Notes under the pieces: model-generated
The model's input: only the letters and a program-made list of their open reading frames with translations
Told to the model about the DNA's origin: nothing
The model's database searches: none
Origin: Thuidium tamariscinum
Taxonomy: Eukaryota > Streptophyta > Bryopsida > Hypnales > Thuidiaceae
Direction: 5' to 3'
Assembly (NCBI GenBank): GCA_947034885.2
Contig: OX344757.2
Coordinates: 496,001-560,000, forward strand
Length of the DNA stretch: 64,000 nucleotides
Position numbers and translations under genes: made by a program
Shown: in pieces, positions 34,967 through 45,689 of the stretch
Numbering within the stretch: position 1 is the stretch's first letter
How the letters are laid out: each line of letters starts with the position of its first letter

Positions 34967-36952
34967 ATGGCGAGTTCCTCCAATCCGAAGCGAGCGGTAG
35001 TGACGGCCAAGGCGATTTCGCCAGTCATCCCTTCCGATCCACAGCATCGGAAGGAGTTAGAAGATGATCTAGTCTTCCTAGGGTGTCATGGGTTGATCCG
35101 GCGCCCTTGGAGTGTGAAGAGTGACGAGATAGTACAGGAAATCCTCTCGGGAGTTCCGAATCAGTACGAACTCACAGTGAGGGGTAGACCGAGTGCCTGG
35201 ACGCCGGATATCTGGACGAATGTATACGGTTTTGATAAAACCGGATTAGGTCTAGCTCCCCGGACGGACAAGTTTGGTGTTAACAAGTTCCGGAATCCGC
35301 CCCACCCTAAGGACGGATACTCAGTTCCGGATTGCACCAACGACCGGCATAGACGGATGTTGGAATTCTTGATTCCCATCCTCTATCCGGAAAAGCCTAC
35401 CCGTGTCACCGTAACGGTAGCGAACACCATCTTCGAGTGTTTTGAGAAACGGATAGTCAACTGGGGTATAGTCCTCCAGTGGGTAGTTAACCGGCTAGCC
35501 GAGCATGTGGGACGGGAGAAGACCAGCACTATCAGCGGCTATCTCTTCCACCTGTACCACCACCATGATGTACTGAGTGGCCCGGAACTCCTCCGCTATG
35601 AGATGGGAGTTCAGATCCTCAAGTACGGCTTGACGGATGAGTTGGAGAAGGAGCCGGAGGACCCGGAAGACGAGCCGATGGACGAGGACTCGGAAGAGCA
35701 GAAGCCGGTCAGCCAGCCGGAACGGAAGAAGTCCACAACGCCGGATAAGAGAGGACACCCAGACCCGGATCCACCCGGATCAACCCTGGGGAAGAAGAAG
35801 CGGAACCACTTCGACACCATCATCCGTCACGCCATGATGGCGCACGCAGACAACAACCAATATGAGGCGATACTCGAACAGATTGTCACGAAGCTGGGCG
35901 CGGTGAAGATCGAAGACATTCCGGAAATCATCAACCGTCTTCCAACTCAAGAGGTGTTGCAGAAGAAAGACGAAGAGATCCGGAAGTGGGAGGACGTGGC
36001 CCGGAATCAGACGGATAAAATCCGACAGGCGGAAGATCTAGCCCGGATAGCTGAAGAGGGACGACGGAAGGCGGAAGAGGAGCGGAATGGACTCCAGAGC
36101 ACGGTGACGTACCTGGAGAGTGATCTCAGTGTCGCCAACGGGAAGATCGTGGAGGCCACCTCCTTGGTCCGGAACCTGCAAGAGTTGGTGGCCCAGCCGG
36201 CGGATACGGTGATCAAAGCGAAACTGTTTTCCGCCCGGCTGATGACGGAAGGGCACGTCACCGGATCGAAAGTCATCACCATCTTGGTGGATTATCAGGC
36301 CAAGATGGAAGGGGTGCTGAAAGAGATGAGGGCCTTAATAGGGGCTCTCAATCCGGAGTTGGGGGAAGGACTGTCGAGCTTGCTCAACCAGCAGGTGTTT
36401 ACGGACTTCAGCCCCGGTGCGCAAGGACGGATGTCGACGGATCGAAAACTACTCGGAAACTCGCCGATCGTGAAGAACCTCGGCGAGCTCGGATCGGATC
36501 CGAATGCGGCCGGGCCGTCCAACACACCTACGGATCCGCAAGAGAAGAGGGCATCACCACGGCTCGACCTGGAGATCCGGATGAAGGCCCTGGCGAATCC
36601 GGCCAGGGAGAATCCGGAGAAGTTCGCCCACATGAACGAGCCAAACAAGGTTCCGAGTAAGGATCCGCGCAGCAAGACAGTCATCTTGGATGACTCGGAC
36701 AGGGAAGATAATCCGCCCCTCACCATCCGTGATGAAGTTAGGGGGCAGGGCGGATTTCAGGGAGTAGAGCATTCAGAAAGCTCCGAGGCGGATTCGGAGG
36801 AGACTTCGACGGAAGACAACGGAACGCCGCCGGTTCCGATTCAGAAGAGGCAGACCCGATCCGCCACCAAGAAGGCCCCCCCTCCCAAGGCAGCAACGCG
36901 AAGAAGTTCAGTTCCGCCCGTGGGCGCGACATCGAAGCGGGCGCGTAAGTAG
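34967..36952 (+). CDS. Large coiled-coil nuclear-type protein of a mobile or multicopy family
   Basis: 661 codons from the ATG at 34967, the first ATG after the TATA box; the frame is open upstream to 34928 only through a GTG. Residues about 20-222 form a compact domain with Trp-rich phrases (RPSAWTPDIWTNVYGF, IVNWGIVLQWVVNRL) and ISGYLFHLYHHHDVLSGPEL. The style is that of 'putative plant transposon/mobile domain' proteins, but I cannot confirm a family. Residues about 223-245 are acidic, with a basic KKKRNH patch near 277. A strong coiled coil spans about 328-408 (KKDEEIRKWEDV, RRKAEEERNGLQ). A disordered charged tail follows, ending SKRARK, likely nuclear. No stops or frameshifts, unlike every other large frame here. 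CCGG tetramers are unusually dense in and around it. A truncated relative lies at 18879-19121. Its role is unknown. Confidence 0.75.
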   Translation: MASSSNPKRAVVTAKAISPVIPSDPQHRKELEDDLVFLGCHGLIRRPWSVKSDEIVQEILSGVPNQYELTVRGRPSAWTPDIWTNVYGFDKTGLGLAPRTDKFGVNKFRNPPHPKDGYSVPDCTNDRHRRMLEFLIPILYPEKPTRVTVTVANTIFECFEKRIVNWGIVLQWVVNRLAEHVGREKTSTISGYLFHLYHHHDVLSGPELLRYEMGVQILKYGLTDELEKEPEDPEDEPMDEDSEEQKPVSQPERKKSTTPDKRGHPDPDPPGSTLGKKKRNHFDTIIRHAMMAHADNNQYEAILEQIVTKLGAVKIEDIPEIINRLPTQEVLQKKDEEIRKWEDVARNQTDKIRQAEDLARIAEEGRRKAEEERNGLQSTVTYLESDLSVANGKIVEATSLVRNLQELVAQPADTVIKAKLFSARLMTEGHVTGSKVITILVDYQAKMEGVLKEMRALIGALNPELGEGLSSLLNQQVFTDFSPGAQGRMSTDRKLLGNSPIVKNLGELGSDPNAAGPSNTPTDPQEKRASPRLDLEIRMKALANPARENPEKFAHMNEPNKVPSKDPRSKTVILDDSDREDNPPLTIRDEVRGQGGFQGVEHSESSEADSEETSTEDNGTPPVPIQKRQTRSATKKAPPPKAATRRSSVPPVGATSKRARK

Positions 36953-38200
36953 GATAAGGTTTGAGTAGTTAGGTAGGCTTTTGAGATTTTGGGACGGAAG
37001 TTTCCTGGACGGATTTCCCGGATGTGGGCCCCGATCCGGAACTTTAGGGACAATTGACCGAACCTTTCCGGATAATCCGGTTGGGCTCCGATTGGTTGTT
37101 TCGGATTTTCTTTTGCCTTGTTGGCATTCCGTTTCTGTTTTTAGGCTTTGACTTTCATTGTTATTTTGGCTTTTAAGGGGCAGGCAAGTTAGTTGGCCTG
37201 TCATTCCCTCCTAGTGCATATTCTACTGTATTTTCATTCCTTTCTTTAATTTGAGCCGGCGGATGGACATTCTAGCTCTGACTTGCGTTTGAGTCTCTTC
37301 TTGGTGTGTTCATTGAAGTGTTGAGAGGCAAGAGGGAAGGGTGAGGAGGAATCCGGATTCTGAGGCACTTGAAATCCGAACTGAGTGACCAACTTCCGAG
37401 GGCTAGGATCTTGAATCGTGAGTTTGAGCGTGGAACCTTTAATTCACCGGAGCGGTGATCCGGTGTGAGTCCAGGAGTGACGAGGAGGAGGTTCCGGAAC
37501 CGTAGGGGCGGATTCGTGCGGAGTTAAGCAGCCGCCATAGGAAAGTTCTGTCCATCGGAAGGTCTGCCAACCACTGAGTCGATCCGAAGAACTAGGAAAA
37601 TACGTCCTTTCGGGTCTAAGGGTTTTCGAATCTGTCGTTGTAGTAAGGGCAAGTGAATTAGTCCTGAGTGACCTGCTAAACGGATTGGCCTAGAGCTATT
37701 CGGGAAGTTGTGAGGATCCGAATCCGGCCCTAATACAACATCGGATATACTTTGGTATTTTCATATATTTTTGTTTGAGAGAAGAGAGCGTGAGGTGTAC
37801 GAGTGGTAAGTCCCTACCCCTCTAAAGATCAAGAGAGGACTCCTGAGGGTAAAACAGGGGTATCAAAAACCAATTATTGAGTGACGGAACCGGGTTCCGG
37901 ATTGGGACGGATTCGGGTGAAGGAGAAATCCGGATCCGAGAAAGGAATCCGGTAATAGTGGAGAGACGGATTCGGAAAGAAAAGACGGATCCTGAAAAAC
38001 AGTCTGGAAGATAAGTTGGTATTCCGGATTAAGAGTAGTAACTTGGGGTGTTTTGATCCGAGAAACCTAGAAACCGGAAAACGCAACTATTAGTAACGTC
38101 TAGAATCTCCTGGGACGATATTCCGTGTCATATTATCACGTTTGGGTGTGATAAAGGTGCTTTCCGCTAGACTGTGCGTACGACACATATCGAGAATGGC
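36953..38200 (+). other. Conserved noncoding 3' part of the CCGG-rich locus
   Basis: CCGGA-rich up to about 38080 with no long ORF. Phrases at 37635-37730 (CGTTGTAGTAAGGG, CCTGAGTGACCTGCTA, GTTGTGAGGATCC) and the CTCCTGGGACGATATTCC motif at about 38107 align in order with 19850-20400. This noncoding part is therefore a shared portion of the element, perhaps a 3' UTR or terminal region. Element ends could not be fixed. Confidence 0.5.
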
Positions 38201-38210
38201 TGAAGTGATG

Positions 38211-38280
38211 GACCCTAAATTTTAGAAGTTGCCCTACGAATATGTAGGGATTTAAACTTCTCAATTTTAAATTTGGGAGC
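38211..38280. repeat. Nested hairpin
   Basis: CCCTAAATTTTAGAAGTT pairs with AAACTTCTCAATTTTAAATT-TGGG (imperfect), enclosing a perfect CCCTAC-GAATAT-GTAGGG hairpin. It lies just beyond the CCGG-rich locus and could mark its border. Confidence 0.5.
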
Positions 38281-39217
38281 CATCCGCCTAGGCATATATT
38301 TTTTAGGAAATTAGATTAGTACTACATGTACATATTAGTACAACGACGCTAGCGTGCGAGCGTGGAGCGGCGAGCCTGTGAGCTGTGAGCGTGGAGCCCG
38401 TGAGCGGGAAGCCTCGAAACCAGATATTTTCAAATTTTCTGGGTAAAATGACTGTTTTTCAATTTTTTGGCCAAAATTTCTAATTTTTTTCCATATATTC
38501 TTAAATTTAAGACCTATAACCGTGGGACCTATTACCGCGTCACCAATGACCGTGACCTATGACCGTGTCACCTATGAAAATGATTTCAGTGAAATTTTAG
38601 TTCTTTTCGTTTAAAGTTTAATTTGATGAAGACTGAGGCCTTCAAATTTTATGATACATATTTTAGGACTTAGTTTCTCCATACCTTAAAAAATGTCAAA
38701 CACTTGTATTGACCCTATATCCTAGTCATACTATATGAATAAAAATGAAGTTAATTTTGTGTCCTTTTTAGTCTCATTAATACCCCTACGTCATCATTTT
38801 TCAAATTTAGGTACCATACCTGTACTATTGTATACGTGATTTATCTACACATCCTTTAGTTGGTATTTTCAACAAAATGTCAAAGAACCGAGGGGAATAT
38901 AATTCTCCACATGATGACGGAGAAAGGCTATTCCCCCAAACGGTCCTTTGCCATGTATGACCATCGAACAAGATACCTCTTATAGTGGCGCGTTGTAGAA
39001 TGGCAGTTGTTATGGGACATATGAATATGAACCCTGGAATTTGAGTCTTGTCACTCTTCCTCATTTTCAGGTTTCATGAACACTCTACGCTCACGTACAA
39101 GTATAGTTGCATCAACACTTTCTAATACTTTTGTAATATGAGGAAATTAATTTCAAACAGCAATCATAATATATATTTATAAATGCAATTGAAGTACATA
39201 AACATATCTAGCCATGC
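38281..39217. other. Mostly noncoding; short repeats
   Basis: A GC-rich patch of GAGCGTGGAG/GTGAGC units (about 38345-38410) and a few GACCTATGACCGTG units (about 38510-38580). A minus-strand frame at 39064-38825 contains PGFIFICPITTAILQRATIR. It lacks a recognised domain and is not called as a gene. Confidence 0.35.
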
Positions 39218-40246
39218 CTATTCTGGAATTGCAATAATTCCTACTCGAACTAGAAGTAGCTTCAATTCATTGAAGCTATAACTTGGTGCATGAATGAATT
39301 TGTCTTCGTGGACATCCACCTTGCAAAAGTACCTGTACAAATAGTACAAGTGCTTGCAGTTCACGTACTGTTGTCGACCACCAATAGCTGAAACAGCCAT
39401 ATTCACGAAATCTGGACATGTACAAGTTGGAAACATTCCTATTGTAACTCGATATGCATTCCTTTTAGAATCTGACCCTGTCTCGAGTACTACAATTGCA
39501 CCAAGTCCTGGAAAAGGGAGCAAAGTAACCTCCAGAATTTGTCCTCTGACATTGTGTGCACTTTCCCACTTATTCCGTTGCTCGGTAGTAGGTGCGTTTG
39601 CAACCCTTCGAATGGCACGATTATTCCTCACTGTTGGATAAGTGTCTAGGTTCTTTGGTTGAGGTTGGTCATACACAACAGTGCTAAAAACCTTTGACAT
39701 GTTGAACAATTGACGTGGTGACAATATTGGCCGTGCTTGTAGGCGAAATCCAGTATGCTGCAACAACAATGTCTCTTCACGATTGAGGTTTGTTCCAGTG
39801 AGAACAAGCCAAACCTCTAGTATCTCTGGCTAATCAATAACCCACTTCCGTTTGGAACCCTTGACACAACGTTCAATGTCATCCCAGCAAAACCAGAAGT
39901 CAACTACCACTTCCCGCTTACTTCCGTATTCTTCTTTTCGTCCACGATAGGTTGGCGCTAGAGTTCCCTTCTTTCCCCTCGAGATTTTTGCTGTGCACTT
40001 GATGTTAGTGGTCTTCTGTTGAGCTTGACATCTTGCATTGGATTTGTGGCTGATTCTTGCAATATGCCATTTAGATGTGTCGCAATCACTCTCAAATGCA
40101 ACTGGAACATGTTCAGAAGTATTTCCCTCCAACTCTTTACCTTTGTCATGCGAAGAAGGTGACAAAGCTGTTGTAGACCTTGTTTTAACACGTGGTTGAG
40201 AGAAATTGATTTTGTCCGGTCTATGTGAATCACCTGAATCACCAAT
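39218..40246 (-). pseudogene. MULE-type transposase, C-terminal exon part with SWIM finger
   Basis: It continues the frame of the exon at 44157-43793 once LTR-3 and one target copy are discounted. It reads through a Ser/Lys-rich linker (SPSSHDKGKELEGN), a stretch ending KRKWVID at an in-frame TAG (39832-39830), then PEILEVWLVLTGTNLNREE and on to the end at 39218. The SWIM zinc finger (C-x-C ... C-x-H) is CTCPDF and CKHLYYLYRYFC near 39400-39300, as in MURA transposases, where it contributes to DNA binding. The TAG is the only break seen in this part. Confidence 0.65.
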
Positions 40247-41324
40247 TGTGGGCGCTTCATTCCCACCCTTGGAATTAAGCGATCACAACCAGGCTCTTAA
40301 CAATTCTACTACCTACGGGTGTCTAAGCGTCAATCCATTGTGCCTTCCAAGCAATGGATCTTTTTTACTATCCTAACTAAGGTTTGTTTCGTTCTCTTGT
40401 CCTACTTTGCTTATGGTATTTCCTACCCCATCTCTACGTCTTTGTACTTGTCTAGTCTACCTCTACGTGTTGGTATTCTTTTAGTCTATACTATGTCTTC
40501 GTATTTGCTTGGTTTTAATCTACTCTACGTATTTTAATTGAGTACCTCTACTCTACGTATTGGTATGGTTCTACTTCTACTTTACGTATTTTAATTGAGT
40601 ACCTCTACTCTACGTATTGGTATGGTTCTACTTCTACTTTATGTATTTTAATTGGGTATCTTTACTCTACGTATTGGTATGGTTCTACTTCTACTTTACG
40701 TATTTTAATTGGGTATCTCTACTCTACGTATTGGTATGGTTCTACTTCTACTTTACGTATTTTAATTGAGTACCTCTACTCTACGTTTATATATTTGCCT
40801 TGGTTCCTTCTACTCTACTTCTCTGTATTTTATCCTATATTTGGTGTTCGTTCGGCTCATTTCTATTCTAGTTGTGGTTATCTCCCTATTTGTATTTGCT
40901 AATTACCGGACCTTAACCCTACTCGGGATGTAGGCTTTTCCACTAACCAATCTCCTATTGCATTAATTAATCCAAATCAAAGGTAGGGTTAAATGCCCAC
41001 CTCCGTTCCGTGGATCCGGTCCTCTTCACTCCACGCTACGTCCATCATTGTCATGTCTTAGACCCGGCTCTTTTTATTATCCCTTTCCGGGTGCTTTTTA
41101 CAATCAAGTATTTTTTGCGATAGCCCCTAGTTCCACTAATTTCTAGTCTATCCCCTTAACTACCTAATTTCTATATTTTCCCCTAAACTATCTACTTCCT
41201 ATATTTTCCCCTAAACTATCTACTTCCTAGATTTTCCCCTAAGCTATCTACTTTCTATATTTTCCCCTAAGCTATCTATTTTTTCTATATTTTTCCCCAA
41301 CTACTGCGGCCCTTCTCCCCTTGC

Positions 41325-41400
41325 TGCGGCCCTTCCCCCCTTGATACCCGGCCCCCCCAAATACCCGGCCCCCCGATACCCGGCCCCCTCCAATACCCAC
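41325..41400 (-). other. G-quadruplex-prone G-runs in LTR-3 R-U5
   Basis: On the minus (LTR sense) strand this is a series of GGGGG-CCGGGTATC-GGGGGG-type runs, more than four G-tracts of three or more within 75 bases. LTR-4 has a comparable run at 52192-52312. Confidence 0.55.
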
Positions 41401-42390
41401 GCGGGGCGGCTCTGCGGGGCTCGGCTCTGCGGGGCTACTCCGACGGAGCTGGCTCTGCGGGGTTGGCTCCAGGGCTGGCCTGAACTGGGGCTGGCTCTGG
41501 TCTGGGGTTGGCTCCTAAATGGGGCTGGCTCTGGACTCGTGCTGGACCCTTGTTTTTGACTCCTCATACAATGCTAATTGGTTGAGTGGGTACTAATTGT
41601 TCCTAGTTTAGGTGAGGACTTGCTTACTAAGTTGTTGGAAGCTAAACGTTGGGTTAGTTTCCAATGTGTTGGAAACTAAACGTTGTTGCTATTGTGGAGG
41701 GATTTGCATTTGACACCCCGTTAAGACTTAGGGGGTTCAAAGCTTCGCCGTGAGGATGTATTTTTGACACTTGACTAAGACTTTTAGTGGCCTAGAGACT
41801 TGGGAGGGCCATAGCTCCGCCGTCCCTATGGGACCTAATTAAATACCGTGACTAAGAGAAGAGGGAGAAGAGAGTAGTTTAATTGCTTGACCCTTAGGGG
41901 GTTCAAAGCTTCGCCGTCCCTATGGGACCCAATTAAATACCGTGACTAAGAGAAGAGGGAGAAGAGAGTAGTTTAGTTGCTTGACCCTTAGGGGGTCAAA
42001 GCTTCGCCGTCCCTATGGGAACTAATTAAATACCGTGACTAAGAGAAGAGGGAGAAGAGAAGGTTTACAAAGTGCAAGCATACGTTCGAAGTCACCTCCC
42101 AAGTTACCCCTCGGTTCCTCACTAGTCTCTCCCACAACAACTTTCAATAGTAACACAACATAATGAATGAACCAAGTGTAGATTGCAATAAGTGTCAACA
42201 ACTTAGAGGGGGCTCAAGTCCCCAAGTGCACACAATACTTACCAAAGGGTGTAAAAACCCCCAAAAGACCATCAAAGGTTCCCTTGGCATCAAAAGCCAA
42301 AGGAAATCCGGCATAAGCCGAGCCCAATAGTCCTCCTCCCTTAAATAGGTAGGAGTTAGAGAGAGAGAGAATGAGAGGAGAATGCCGCCC

Positions 42391-42398
42391 CTTTTATA
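42391..42398 (-). promoter_or_regulatory. TATA box of LTR-3 (TATAAAAG)
   Basis: GGGTATAAAAGGGGCGGC on the minus strand, followed downstream by a CT-rich tract (TCTCTCTCTC). It is the same sequence as in LTR-4. Confidence 0.6.
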
Positions 42399-43109
42399 CC
42401 CAAAAGGGAGCAACCCCCCCCCCTTAATCTACTAAGAATAACTAGATGAGGGAAATAAGGAGGTCCGTACATGTTTACCCCTCCCAAATCTAATTATCCA
42501 CCTAAAATCTACACAATTTGAATTGGGAAATTCAAATCTTACCTAACCTCACAAGAACTTGCAAAACCGTCAAATTTACCTTCCCCAAAATCTACAAGTT
42601 CTCACATGGGAGAAGTTCCCATGTGTTCCCACCTACTTAATTTGAAATTACTTACACCAAAGCACATGAGCCACCTCCACTAACTTTTTGAGGTGGTACT
42701 TGTTCCCACATGTGCCCTAAGTTCCCCACACGTTCCCTACGCGTTCCCCACGGCTAATGGGGCCCAAACTCCCCAAAAATGCATTGGGGGGCCTAAAACC
42801 CCCATTTCTTCTCCATGTGCTGTCCCCAAAAGGCTAACTTTTAGAGTTTAGCTCCAAATGGCAAACGGATTGCGCCATTGGCTCCGGAAGGCCATAATTA
42901 GCCTGTAGAGAATCCTTAACCCCTTAAACTATGTCCAAATTCTCGAGGAATCTTAGCGTAAGCTGGGATCCAAGTTGGGATAAATTCCCAACTTTTGGAG
43001 TTTAGCAATTTTGGACCCCAAACCTTCACCAATCTTCCAAGTAGGTGGAAGGGGGTAGGAATAGACCCAAGATAGGCTCCGTTGCGATGTCGTATGGCCC
43101 CGGTACGCC

Positions 43110-43308
43110 GGTCAACCGCCGCTTTCGTCATTTAATTTGTCAATTGGGGAGGAATGTCGCCGATTCGGGATCTTCTGACTATCGTTTCGTCTTGAAACTT
43201 GGGGAAGCGCTCCGTTGGTGTGAGACCGCCTCGCCGGATTTTTAGTGGGATTTTACCGCACTTTGGGATATTCTTTCGAATTCCCACCCAAAGTCCACCG
43301 CGGTTGAC
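43110..43308. promoter_or_regulatory. Inverted W-box-core pair in U3 of LTR-3
   Basis: GGTCAAC at 43110-43116 and GGTTGAC at 43302-43308, start-to-start 192 bp. Confidence 0.5.
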
Positions 43309-43760
43309 CGTCTGGGAAAATATCCAACCAATGTCGGAAAATTCCCAAACATTAGAGGGGACCACCCATGGGATCCCCCCACTTGGATGCAAATCTGCAT
43401 CCCCACTGCGTGCTCCTAGAATTAGGAAATTGCTAGTACCTGCATTTCAAGGTTAGTATTTTATCCGTATTCTCTTCGATGCTATGGGGAGTAGGGGATT
43501 CCTCCTAGATCCCCCTATGAGGACTTCCTAGCCTAGACAGGGCCTTCTAAGGCTTCTTACCCTAATTCTGCACATCTCCATCAATTTGGCGTCTATTTAG
43601 CTAAGACCGGGCCCGTTTTGGATGTAAACTATCCTAAATCCCACCTAATGACCAAATGGCACATTGGTATATGTAATGCCAATATAGGTTTAACGCTCTT
43701 TTGTGGGTGTTATGAGCCTAAATACGCCTTAGTTTATGTATAAATTCGAAAAAAGAACCC

Positions 43761-43791
43761 GTGAGTCCCCGGTGACGAATCGGGGACTCAC
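43761..43791. repeat. Hairpin at the U3 end of LTR-3
   Basis: GTGAGTCCCC and GGGGACTCAC form a perfect stem (11 bp counting the adjacent G/C pair) around a short loop. It lies exactly at the 5' end of the LTR and recurs at 54621-54651. Confidence 0.7.
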
Positions 43792-43792
43792 A

Positions 43793-44157
43793 CCAATGGG
43801 CACATCTAACTTTCTCTTCATACTCCCAAATATTTCTTCTCCTTCTAAGTGTGGTATTCTAGTTCCCACACCTTCAGACCCAAGCAAATCATTCAAGGCA
43901 TCTGCAATTTTCTTGGGATCCCCACTCTTCCTAGCAGCTCTTAGCTTCAACTCTCCTTTTGATGGTCCTGATCCTAATGCATGTCCTTTCAAGTATGCTC
44001 TATAATTTGTCATTTGCATCCACACACGGATACTGTCATCACATGTTGCATCAAATAAGTTGTTCCTTCGATTTCCCGACATTTGCAGCCACTTGTTATG
44101 TACCGTTTCAGATAGGTTACATGATGGTAAATCCAGCATCTCCTCCAAACTCAATTT
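43793..44157 (-). pseudogene. MULE-type transposase, middle exon part
   Basis: The exon starts at 44157 after the acceptor TTTAATAG. It reads KLSLEEMLDLPSC... and NKWLQMSGNRRNNLFDA, and is cut by LTR-3 inside the coding sequence near DVPIG. The phase joins cleanly to the upstream exon (phase 0) and, across the LTR, to the downstream part (PIG-DSGDSHRPDK). Confidence 0.65.
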
Positions 44158-44665
44158 CTATTAAATCCAGAAAACTCAAAAGAAGTTAGTCTTATACACT
44201 TCAAATAAAACAAGCTTCTTAGTCAATATCTACTTGTACCTATTCAATATACATTCTAACAATGTGTACGACTGGCAATGTCTTCATCAATAAGCAAGGT
44301 ATGGAAAAATCTGAATAATGATGAATATATCATTAATCCACATTTGTAGTCTCTAATTAGGTCTCCATTTCAAATTTTTCATTCTATCAACACACTCAAT
44401 TTTTTTGGAAAACAGAAATTAGGAGGTCCAACTGACACCACAAATATGTCCGTCGGATCCGAGTGATATAATTACAGTAATACTGGGACCTCTTGTTTTT
44501 CATACATGAAAAGAAAAAATTAGAAAAAATTCAAGCAGGATTCCAAAATCTAGGGATGTCTTCACTTCAACTTCGTTGACATCATACTTTCTACTCAACT
44601 TTTTCATAGTACTTTTCATTTTATGAAAAAAATACACATAGATTGACATCACAAAATTTACGTAC

Positions 44666-45641
44666 CATGTCCATGAAGCCTCCCCACTGCCGATATCGAA
44701 AATGCCAGAAAGCCAGCCAATGATCTAAGTGATGAAGTGCATCTTCAGTTGCAGCTCCAGATGATAGCCACCATGATCGTATTGCCAAGTAATGTGTCTC
44801 TGCTTGGTCCATATTCTTTGAATCTTTGTATTGTTTGCATAATGAAATATGCTGCTGTTGGAATGCTTCTTTAATGTACTTCTGCATATGTCTGTGGAGA
44901 GAGGTACTCCAATGTAGCAAACATGTTCTTTCACGATTCTCCATTGCAACATTAGCTGAACCGCTACCATATACAGTACGGACTGCATTCCAATTGGCCA
45001 TGGCGCTATCTGCCATGAATCCCTTGGAATTTGGGTTAGGCACTCCATGCTGTTGCATAACCGCGTTAAAACTTCGCCAAAACTGTACTTGGACCTCTGT
45101 GTCTTCAGATTGCATATCACAAATAGCTACCGTCATGACCTTCTTGTACTCCGTATCATACACGTGGCAAGCCATTGTGGTCCAGTCCTTTACGCGCTTG
45201 CCGTGGTCAAACATCAACCAAGCATTCTGTAGATCACCTCCTCCTTGCATGCGCTTCACAAGGTCCACTCCACTCCCAGGTCCCTCTGTGAGCATTTTAA
45301 AAATGTAGACCTTATCTTTACCTTGTCCTGGGAAAACGCTATCGTGTATGAATTCGAACTTGGACTCTCTCTTCATGGTCATAATGTTGTCAATCACTCC
45401 TCCTCGATTGTTTGAACGGAAGGAAGAGATAACGTTGCGGATACTTGGACTACTCAGGTATTGGAAGCGATCCATAACCTCTTCCATTTCCTCCTCCTTC
45501 AACATCTCTTTCTCGCCCTCTCCATTGTGAAACAAGTAGTTTGTTAAGAAGTCTTTACTAGCAGAAAGAGCAATAGCAGAGTTCGTAGCCATGGGTGTCT
45601 TTGCCACTTGCTCCGCTATAAGTCCGCAAATCTTTTCAGTA
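44666..45641 (-). pseudogene. MULE-type transposase, N-terminal exon
   Basis: Open from about 45641 (after a TGA) to the donor ATG|GTACGTAA at 44666/44665; the intron to 44158 is ~508 bp. Landmarks are NAWLMFDHGKRVKDWTTM (possible first Asp), VMTVAICDMQSEDTEVQVQF, GFMADSAMANWNAV (second Asp) and CLLHWSTSLHRH (the C..H element after the catalytic core), in the order found in MULE/MURA transposases. The frame begins at GTG; an upstream exon is expected. The 5' side is bounded at 45667-45679 by a CACTA-type end, so the gene may have been cut by that element. Confidence 0.65.
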
Positions 45642-45689
45642 GAATCTCAGTACATGCCCTTAGCAACACTACAAGAAAATGAGTGTTTT

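Larger units (their letters stand above)
40247..43792 (-). mobile_element. Solo LTR, 3546 bp, in the MULE gene (LTR-3)
   Basis: It starts TGTGGGCGCTTCATTCCCAC and ends CGGGGACTCACA, with perfect 5-bp target duplications CCAAT at 40242-40246 and 43793-43797. TATAAAAG on the minus strand (42391-42398) gives leftward orientation, with a ~1.4-kb U3 on the right and a ~2.1-kb R-U5. Internal tandem repeats are a 57-bp unit x4-5 (about 40540-40790), a ~29-bp unit x5 (about 41150-41290) and a ~100-bp unit x2.5 (about 41820-42060). From about 42282 to 43792 it matches LTR-4 apart from one base, whereas 40247-42270 is strongly diverged. No internal retroviral genes. Confidence 0.9.

Noticed and set aside
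35780..35795. CAACCCTGG as the missing hAT right end
   Set aside because: It lies inside the intact 661-aa coding sequence and is not followed by a TTTCTAGG target copy.
43761..43792. Hairpin near the end read as a Helitron 3' terminus
   Set aside because: The ends follow the TG/CA rule with 5-bp duplications, and there is no CTRR end or insertion between A and T.
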